This document shows, piece by piece, positions 22,844 to 28,830 of a stretch of DNA of 28,830 bases. The stretch is from Candidatus Hadersleviella danica (GTDB lineage Bacteria; Chloroflexota; Anaerolineae; Promineifilales; Promineifilaceae): assembly GCA_016711405.1 (NCBI GenBank), contig JADJSZ010000071.1, positions 1 to 28,830 on the forward strand, written 5' to 3'. The translations under genes and the position numbers were made by a program. Every line of letters starts with the position of its first letter. Positions within the stretch are counted from its first letter, which is position 1. The notes below the pieces were generated by a model, which did not search any database, had not been told where the DNA came from, and saw only the letters and a program-made list of their open reading frames with translations.

Positions 22844-24668
22844 TTAGCGCACGACCAGTGGTAGGTATATCTTCGGTGCATCGGCCGCAAAATGGGCAGT
22901 GAGGGTGCGCTCGGCCGTGGCGGTGAAGCTGTAGCTGGCGGCCGTGGAGACCACATCTTCCCCCTCGGCCCAATGGAGGAAGGTGTAGCCCGCCTCGGCC
23001 GTGGCCGTCAGCGTGATGACGGTGTTGGGGGCAAAGTCGGCCGTGCAAACCACCCCACAATCAATCCCTGCTGGCTCACTCACCACCTGCCCCTGCCCCA
23101 CCCGTTGCACCACCAGTGCCAACTCTGCGGGCGCAAACAGATAAACCGCCCCCGCCCGAAGCGCCGAATTATCCGTTTGGTCGCCATTCACCCCTGTGGC
23201 ATTGCTCGCTTCCCGCCATGTGCCCACCAGCACCGTGCCATCGCCAACCGCCACGGCCGCCCCAAACAAATCCATCTCATCAGGGTTGGAGGCTTTGAGA
23301 TACGCTTGTTGGCTCCACACCCCGGCCGTGTGGCTGAAGACATAAGCCGCCCCAGACGCATTGAGCGAATTATCCGTTTGGTTGCCATTCACCCCAGTGG
23401 CGTGGCTATCCTCAAACAGTGCCCCCACCACAAGGGTGTTGCCCGCAAGGGCGACCGCATGACCAAAATCGTCGGCTTGCTCTGTGTTAGAGGCTTTGAT
23501 ATACGCTTGTTGGCTCCACGCCCCGGCCGTGCGGCTAAACATATAAACGGCCCCAGAGCTACTGGCCGAATTATCTGTCTGGTCTCCATCAACTCCTGTC
23601 GCTTGGCTCGCTTCCCGCACCGCGCCCACCGCAATCAAATCCCCGTCTATGTCCACCGACCAGCCAAACCCATCATCCTCCTCCGTATTGGAGGCTTTCA
23701 GGTACGCTTGCTGGCTCCACACTCCACTGGTGCGGGCAAACACATAGGCCGCGCCCGAGTCTGGGGCCAAATTGTTTGCTTGGTCGCCGTTCACCCCTGT
23801 GGCTTGGCTGTCTTCTTGGTACACACCCACCACCACCGTATCCCCAAAAATGGCGACCTGCTCACCAAAAAAATCGCCCGCTTCGGCGTTGGCGGCTTTG
23901 AGATACGCTTGTTGGCTCCAGACCCCACCCGTGCGGGTGAAGACATACGCCGCCCCCGCATTAGAGGCGGAATTGTCGTTCTGGTTGCCATTCACGGCCG
24001 TGGCTTGGCTATCTTCCAAAGGTGCCCCCACCACAATGGTATCCCCCTCAATGTCTACCGCATAGCCAAACAAATCCACCGCCTGCGCATTCGAGGCTTT
24101 CAGGTACGCTTGTTGGCTCCACACCCCGGCCGTGCGGGTAAAGACATAGGCCGCGCCCGCGCTATTGGCCGAATTATCCGCTTGGTTGCCGTTCACCTCG
24201 GTGGCGTTGCTGGCTTCCTTATACGCCCCTACCACAATGGTGTCGCCATCAATGGCGACGGCATAACCAAACTCATCGCTACCATCTGTATTCGAGGCTT
24301 TGAGATACGCCTGCTGGCTCCACACGCCGTCTGTGTGGGTGAAAACATAGACCGCACCCGCCCTATCGGCCGCATTATTGGCTTGGTTGCCATTAGCCCC
24401 AGTGGCGTTGCTGGCTTCCAGCCTTGCGCCGACGACGACCGTATCGCCGCTCATGGCTACGGCGTAGCCAAACTCGTCCTCGGCTTCGGTGTTGGAGGCT
24501 TTGAGGTAGGTGCTGGGGAGGAAGGTTTGGATGGCGGCCCAAACGGCCGTACTCAGCCCAGCGGGCACATGCGTATTCGCATAAGCGGTGGGCAGGGGCG
24601 GCCGAAGACAAGGCCACGGCCGAGGACAGAGCAAAAAGCACAACAAACAAAAAGCGCAAGGGTTTCAT
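22844..24668 (-). CDS. Secreted seven-repeat FG-GAP protein (frameshift in signal region)
   Basis: A secreted protein of about 607 residues. The natural start is ATG 24668 after AAGGAAG, giving signal MKPLRFLFVVLFALSSAVAL; one extra C in the run near 24601-24604 puts this out of frame with the body (open from 24646). Seven repeats of about 67 residues follow, each with YLKASN, D-x-FG, GDTVVVGA, EASNATGVNGNQ, GAVYVF and GVWSQQA. They are FG-GAP type 2 repeats, as in integrin-like seven-bladed propellers. Then comes a beta-rich repeat domain (VVCTADFAPNTVITLTATAE, GYTFLHWAEG) of the divergent InlB B type. The tail ends PKIYLPLVVR. Adhesion or surface binding is inferred. The repeats are the same kind as those in the gene to its right. 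Confidence 0.87.
23114..24508 (-). repeat. Seven 201-bp coding repeats
   Basis: Each unit codes for about 67 residues, and the WSQQAYLKAS stretch is nearly identical in DNA (GCTTGTTGGCTCCACAC recurs on the plus strand). The last unit ends early at LFAPAEL. Confidence 0.88.
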
Positions 24669-24826
24669 GTTAATCTTCCTTTTTGTGAAGGTGATGAGGT
24701 GGAAGAAGAAAATTGTCGTTTGGGTTGAGCACCAGTCCGTGCTGGTGAAGTATAAAGGCGTGGGTCTACCTTGCAAAGAACACGCAGGTCACACGGCTTT
24801 GCAAAAATCGCCCTTACAACATCCCC

Positions 24827-24878
24827 CCGCTGTGGACGGTCTCCCGACCGCTCCACCTGCCCCCACTCACCAACACCC
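24827..24878. repeat. Dispersed ~50-bp intergenic repeat, copy 2
   Basis: Begins CCCGCTGTGGACGGTCTCC and ends CACCAACACCCCC, like 22521-22571. The two copies flank the FG-GAP gene 22844-24668 in direct orientation. Confidence 0.8.
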
Positions 24879-24898
24879 CCTTGCAGAGGGGAGCGAAA

Positions 24899-24929
24899 GA
24901 CCTCGCAGGTTTTTACGACCTGCGAGGTC
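24899..24929. repeat. Perfect 12-bp palindrome
   Basis: GACCTCGCAGGT (24899-24910), 7-nt loop TTTTACG, and ACCTGCGAGGTC (24918-24929). It lies downstream of the minus-strand gene ending at 25002. It is similar in layout to the hairpin at 1625-1657. Confidence 0.85.
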
Positions 24930-25001
24930 GGGTTAGGCGTTAACGTTGGTTTACCGAACCTCGCAAATAAATCGCGTTGGTGCTGGTATTGCCACCGGAC
25001 A

Positions 25002-26864
25002 TCACGGCGTAACCATGCCATTTGAGACAAACGGCAGGAAGATTTCCGCTTGCTTCACCTGAATGGTCAGGCTATGGGGGAAGCTGGTGTTGCCGTTCGT
25101 GCCCAAGACCTCAAAGGTGTAGAAGCCATCGGGGATGGTTGACTCGGCCGTGATGATGAGATTGGCCGTGGGGGTCTCCTCGCTCAAGTCCGTGGTGTTC
25201 AGTTCATTGTCCTCAAACAGCACTGTCAGACCACGGGGCAGGTCAGAGGTGTTCAACTCTAGGTACACATTCGGATAAAACAGCGGGACAGTGATGTCGA
25301 GCGAAACGGGCACGACAATGCTTTCGCCAGCCGACATGTCGTATTGAGAAGCGGCCGTACTCAGCGTGTAATCCCCTGCCGAAACTGTCACTTCGATTTC
25401 TTGGCTGGTCACACTCCAGCCGCTGTCCTCGTCGAAAGCGGAGAAGGAGATGTAGTACGTCTCGCCGGGGCGCACGCTGTTTACCGTTTGGCGCACATAG
25501 GCCGCACCGATGGGGTCGCCGTTTTCGTCCCGTTCGTATTGGGCAAAGCCGCCCAGCTCGGCCAATTCGGGGCTGTTGGGGCTTTGGCCAATGTTGATGG
25601 CGTAACTATCCACATCCGCATTGGGCAGGGCGGGGGCGACCACCACGATTTGATTCGTGCTGGGGTCTACGGTGGGGGAGAAGACGGCCGTCCATGTTTG
25701 GGGCAAAGCGGCCGTGTTATCCACTGCCACCCGTGCCACCTCGCTCGTGTCGGGAACCTTCACATAGTTGTTGATTTCGGGGTGGATGCCATTGTTCACC
25801 GCAATCCACAGCGCATAATCGCCCGATTCCAGCGTGGTCAGGTCTACTGTGCCCGTGTTGAGGAGCAAGCCGCGCAACTGGGTCGTGTTATTGACCACCA
25901 CCTCCGCCACAGGCACGCCGTTGAAGTTTTCGATGACCTCCACTGTGGTGATGTCGTTCAGGTCAGTCACGGTGACAGTACTGGTGATTTCACCCGCATT
26001 GGCGTAAATCGTCACCGTCACGGGCGTGTCGGAGTTGAACGTCCAGTTGACATCTATTTGGCTGGGGTCGCTGGCATCGCCGAGTTCCACATCTTGCAGG
26101 GTGGGAATGTTGGCCAAGCCGACAACGACCAGTAGCGGTGCTTGGGTGGTGGTATCCCCTTCCATAATCACTTGCCAATCCCCAATGGCGGCCGAATCCA
26201 CACTATACAGGTGTTGGGTATAGGTGATTTGGTTGGTGACGGTGTAGGTGGCGCTGTAGGCGGCCGCATTTTGCGGGGTGATAATGTCCCCGCTGGGGGT
26301 CTCCAGCGTCACCGTCAGGGGCAAGCCCGAGGAGACAATGAACAAGGTATCGGAGGGGTTCAGCACCGTCACTTGGGAGATGACATCAGACGGGTTGACC
26401 CGCACTTCTAAGGCCAAGGTGTTGTCGTTGGGGAAGCTAAATGGGGAATCCCACGCCAACAGACCCGCTTCGACCATACCCCGTTGTTCTTGCCACTGCT
26501 GGCGGGCCAGTTCAATGTCGGGCGGGGTGGCGATGGTGTAGCTGTTGACCCCACCAACTTTGAAGCCACTTTCACTGACGAAGAAGCCATATTCATCACC
26601 TAAAATTTCGGCAAAGCCCTTGAATCCGTAACGGCCGTTGGTAAATTCCCCCCCAGCAACACCCACACTGCCAATCCGCGTACTGAAAGGTGGAATGCTC
26701 GTACACACTTCCTCATCCACTGGCCACGGAATATCTATACATTCCTCCCACAAAGCCCCTTTTTCTACCCCAAGTTGCACTGTGCCCGAGCCAGAGAAGT
26801 GGAATTTGCCATCAGGCCACCATGCGTAAAAACGCACCTCGCCCTTAATGGCAACGCTCTGCAC
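25002..26864 (-). CDS. Surface protein, C-terminal open piece (Ig-like domains)
   Basis: 620 codons open without interruption. ATG 26864 is probably not a true start: YVQSVAIKGEVRFYAWWPDG continues the upstream frame. It contains FPNDNTLALEVRVNPSD, then three or four beta-sandwich domains, among them WTFNSDTPVTVTIYANAGEI (fibronectin-like) and YTLSTAASQYDMSAGESIVV. It ends with the short hydrophobic IFLPFVSN tail shared in type with the 22844 gene. Confidence 0.7.
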   Translation of the reverse strand: MQSVAIKGEVRFYAWWPDGKFHFSGSGTVQLGVEKGALWEECIDIPWPVDEEVCTSIPPFSTRIGSVGVAGGEFTNGRYGFKGFAEILGDEYGFFVSESGFKVGGVNSYTIATPPDIELARQQWQEQRGMVEAGLLAWDSPFSFPNDNTLALEVRVNPSDVISQVTVLNPSDTLFIVSSGLPLTVTLETPSGDIITPQNAAAYSATYTVTNQITYTQHLYSVDSAAIGDWQVIMEGDTTTQAPLLVVVGLANIPTLQDVELGDASDPSQIDVNWTFNSDTPVTVTIYANAGEITSTVTVTDLNDITTVEVIENFNGVPVAEVVVNNTTQLRGLLLNTGTVDLTTLESGDYALWIAVNNGIHPEINNYVKVPDTSEVARVAVDNTAALPQTWTAVFSPTVDPSTNQIVVVAPALPNADVDSYAINIGQSPNSPELAELGGFAQYERDENGDPIGAAYVRQTVNSVRPGETYYISFSAFDEDSGWSVTSQEIEVTVSAGDYTLSTAASQYDMSAGESIVVPVSLDITVPLFYPNVYLELNTSDLPRGLTVLFEDNELNTTDLSEETPTANLIITAESTIPDGFYTFEVLGTNGNTSFPHSLTIQVKQAEIFLPFVSNGMVTP

Positions 26865-26877
26865 ATACCCTCAAAAG

Positions 26878-28296
26878 TCATCTGGTCGGAGCGAATTTGC
26901 GCTTCAAAGCCACCCACATCCAAATCTTAAACATCTTGGCTTCACCCGTCAGGTCCAAGCCCCATTCGGGTTCCCAAAAGAGGGTGGCGGCTACTTCAAG
27001 GGCAAATAACTTATCCCCCGCTTTAATGGGGGTAATTTGGATGGCAATTTGGACAAACTGCATATCGGGGCGCAGGCTGATGGTGCCTTGGATGCCCAAA
27101 ATTTGTAGCCCTGTGGTGCCAAGCGGAATGCCTGTATCGCACTCGAGACCAAGTGTTCCTTCGCGGAATTCAAGACCATCTGGGGCAAGGGCTGGATCAA
27201 ACGGGGCAAGGGTCATGGTCACGACCCCATCATTGCTTTTGAACAGGGTGATGGCCACTTGAATGCTACACCCCTTTTCGATGGGCACTTTGGGGAGACC
27301 GAGGGCGAGCACGGCCGAAATTTCATACCCCCCGTCCACTTGGGTAATCCGCGCCCCGCCTAAATTGGCCTTGCCCGTCTCCTTGGCACTCAATTTGAGG
27401 AGCGAGGTAAAGCTACTCATGGGGCTTTGGGCGGCGATTTGCTGGTCAAAGCCTTGGGCTTGGTCAATGGTAAAGTCGGGCATGGGCAAGCCAGTTCCCG
27501 TACCCGTAAACAGCCCCGAGCCATCTAAACGCATGTTGGCGGGTGCGCCTTCCACACAATCGCCACCCCATTCCACAGGGGCACATACATCTGCTTGGGA
27601 CAAACGCATCGCCAAACCGCCGTTGTACTCCGTCAGCCATATCTCTTGGGCACGCACATCAACGCCGGCCACATTGACCGTGAAGTTGTTGAGTTTGTTG
27701 GTGTTGTTGATGAGGAACTTGTTCCAACGGTTGACTGAGGTGCTGAAGGTTTGGGTGTGAACGGTTTGCCCTTGGAAGCGAATCGTCAGCGTACCCGTCA
27801 AATCGCACCCCAGTTGGGTGAAGTTGGTGACGGTGAGGTTGCTGAAGACGGCCGCATGTTCCCCATCGCTCGAATCGTAAAAGGTAATATTATTCCCGTT
27901 GCATCGCTGAGGTAGACTACTTGGTTCATCCACCTCATCCAGAATGTAAATGACAAACGACTTTTCGAAGGTGCGTTGGCCATTGTCGGTGCGGATGCGC
28001 ACCCGGCGCAGGGGGGATTGCCCTGCTTCATAATCAAAAATGGCATTGCTGACCAACTGGTTGCCGATGATGACAAACTGGTTGTTGTCTGCGCCCCCCT
28101 CCCCAGCGACAAGGGTGTAGGTGTGGCTGGCATTGGGGGTGGTATCTGTGGTTTGCAAATTGCCAATCAGCGTGCCCGTGACCAGATTTTCCTGAATTCT
28201 GTCTCCCGATAGGGTGATGTTAGTCGGCTTCGTCGCTTCATAAATATAGGCCGCGCCTGCATTCGTGGCGTTGTTGTTCCGCCCCGTCCCCGTCAC
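26878..28296 (-). CDS. Surface protein, middle open piece (cadherin-like and beta-rich)
   Basis: 472 codons open. It begins in the last FG-GAP unit (GAAYIYEATK). A cadherin-like domain follows: TNITLSGDRIQENLVTGTLI, then GGADNNQFVIIGNQL and FDYEAGQSPLRRVRIRTDNG. After residue about 140 it is beta-rich with several Cys and has no family I recognise. The last residues (KRKFAPTR) are out of the ancestral frame. Confidence 0.65.
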   Translation of the reverse strand: MTGTGRNNNATNAGAAYIYEATKPTNITLSGDRIQENLVTGTLIGNLQTTDTTPNASHTYTLVAGEGGADNNQFVIIGNQLVSNAIFDYEAGQSPLRRVRIRTDNGQRTFEKSFVIYILDEVDEPSSLPQRCNGNNITFYDSSDGEHAAVFSNLTVTNFTQLGCDLTGTLTIRFQGQTVHTQTFSTSVNRWNKFLINNTNKLNNFTVNVAGVDVRAQEIWLTEYNGGLAMRLSQADVCAPVEWGGDCVEGAPANMRLDGSGLFTGTGTGLPMPDFTIDQAQGFDQQIAAQSPMSSFTSLLKLSAKETGKANLGGARITQVDGGYEISAVLALGLPKVPIEKGCSIQVAITLFKSNDGVVTMTLAPFDPALAPDGLEFREGTLGLECDTGIPLGTTGLQILGIQGTISLRPDMQFVQIAIQITPIKAGDKLFALEVAATLFWEPEWGLDLTGEAKMFKIWMWVALKRKFAPTR

Positions 28297-28830
28297 CTCG
28301 TGGCGTTGCTGGCTTCCGCATACGCCCCACGACGATGGTGTCGCTGTTCACGTCCACATCACCAAAAAGTCATTCCCTTCCGTGTTGGACGCTTTGAGGT
28401 ACGCCTGCTGGCTCCACACCCCGCCCGTGCGGGTAAAGACGTAGGCCGCCCCAGCGTTGGGGGCGGAATTGTCGGTCTGGTTGCCATTAACACCTGTGGC
28501 GTTGCTGAATTCCCCATACGCCCCCACGACGACGGTGTCGCCCTCTACGGCCACGGCGGCCCCAAACAGGTCAATCACCCCCGTGTTGGACGCTTTGAGG
28601 TACGCCTGCTGGCTCCACACCCCGCCTGTGCGAGTGAAGACATAGGCCGCCCCAGAGGCGGAGCGTCATTGTCCCCTTGGTTCCCATTGACCCCTGTGGC
28701 GGTGCTGTATTCCCCATACGCCCCCACAACGATGGTGTCGCCATCTACGGCCACGGCGACGCCAAACTCGTCAAGCTCCCCCGTGTTGGACGCTTTGAGG
28801 TACGCCTGTTGGCTCCACACCCCCACCAGT
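28297..28830 (-). pseudogene. FG-GAP repeats with several frame breaks, running off the window
   Basis: Two and a half repeats of the YLKASNT...GVWSQQA type in changing frames. Open segments are 28348-28620 and 28575-28826. On the plus strand GTTGGACGCTTTGAGG recurs at 28384, 28585 and 28785: spacings of 201 and 200 bp. Confidence 0.75.

Larger units (their letters stand above)
24669..25001. other. Non-coding gap between two FG-GAP-type genes
   Basis: 333 bp. It holds the ribosome site of the 24668 gene, a dispersed repeat (24827-24878) and a palindrome (24899-24929). No supported gene; the open frames here include repeats in both strands. No promoter was located with confidence. Confidence 0.6.
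25002..28830 (-). pseudogene. Large multidomain surface protein gene, frameshifted and partial
   Basis: One long gene entering from the right edge. In protein order: FG-GAP type 2 repeats (28300-28830), a cadherin-like domain, a beta-rich central part, and Ig/fibronectin-like domains ending EIFLPFVSNGMVTP. Frame breaks occur near 28660, 28370, 28328, 28300, 26905 and 26865; joining frames there restores family-like sequence such as GDVDVNSDTIVVG and GGFEAQIRSDQMTFEG. One 201-bp repeat is 200 bp long, which directly supports a 1-bp loss. It is a paralogue of the protein at 22844-24668. Either a decaying gene or an assembly with indels. Confidence 0.8.

Noticed and set aside
22892..24673. 593-codon plus-strand open frame
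   Set aside because: It is the shadow of the seven-repeat FG-GAP gene on the minus strand, whose repeats, signal peptide and tail make biological sense.
24665..25030. Minus-strand frame of 121 codons between the two surface-protein genes
   Set aside because: It reads through the dispersed repeat and the palindrome at 24899 and overlaps the end of the real gene at 25002.

Overview
The window looks like chromosomal DNA of a bacterium of the phylum Chloroflexota (Anaerolineae/Caldilineae-like). This is an inference from several traits: a lone dnaA with an Asn/Gly-rich linker and no dnaN beside it; spoVS next door; a peptide-binding lipoprotein with a Val/Thr/Glu-repeat linker; lipoproteins with Thr/Pro linkers; and large secreted repeat proteins ending in a short I-[YF]-L-P-[LF]-V tail. 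The palindrome CGGCCG, often as ACGGCCGT, is strongly over-represented throughout. Degenerate 7-bp or 8-bp tandem repeats fill many intergenic gaps.

Layout. 1-137: start of a secreted protein (minus). 407-1522: zinc-peptidase M23 lipoprotein (minus). 1693-4810: decayed, truncated alpha-2-macroglobulin-like lipoprotein gene (plus) with frameshifts and a nonsense codon. 4973-5233: spoVS (minus). 5234-5993: long non-coding leader of dnaA. 5994-7403: dnaA (plus) with a strong terminator. 7585-10254: three minus-strand envelope genes (PH-domain membrane protein, LysM membrane protein, and a lysozyme-like plus M23 protein with an apparently leaderless promoter). 10363-10739: frameshifted small membrane protein. 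10827-17101: complete oligopeptide/dipeptide ABC importer on the minus strand, in transcription order oppD-oppF-binding protein-oppB-oppC, with large hairpins or repeats in its internal gaps. 17636-21170: plus-strand PolX DNA polymerase/PHP phosphoesterase, a zinc-ribbon methyltransferase and a membrane-anchored SH3 protein. 21384-22040: protein with an internal duplication (minus), beside a 12 x 21-bp tandem array. 22041-22843: repeat-rich non-coding DNA. 22844-24668: a secreted protein with seven FG-GAP-type repeats (minus). 25002-28830: a larger paralogous surface protein gene (minus), broken by several 1-nt indels and running off the right edge.

Functional picture. The window combines replication initiation (dnaA), DNA repair (polX), peptide import, envelope remodelling and secreted surface proteins. 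No phage, transposase, CRISPR array, tRNA or rRNA was recognised. The most unusual content is non-coding: the heptamer tracts (two of which supply the stop codons of neighbouring genes), the 21-bp array that reads as three heptamers per unit, several long perfect hairpins, and the iterated CGGCCG palindrome. Single-base indels also recur in four separate genes. They may be real decay or assembly error, and reads are needed to tell.
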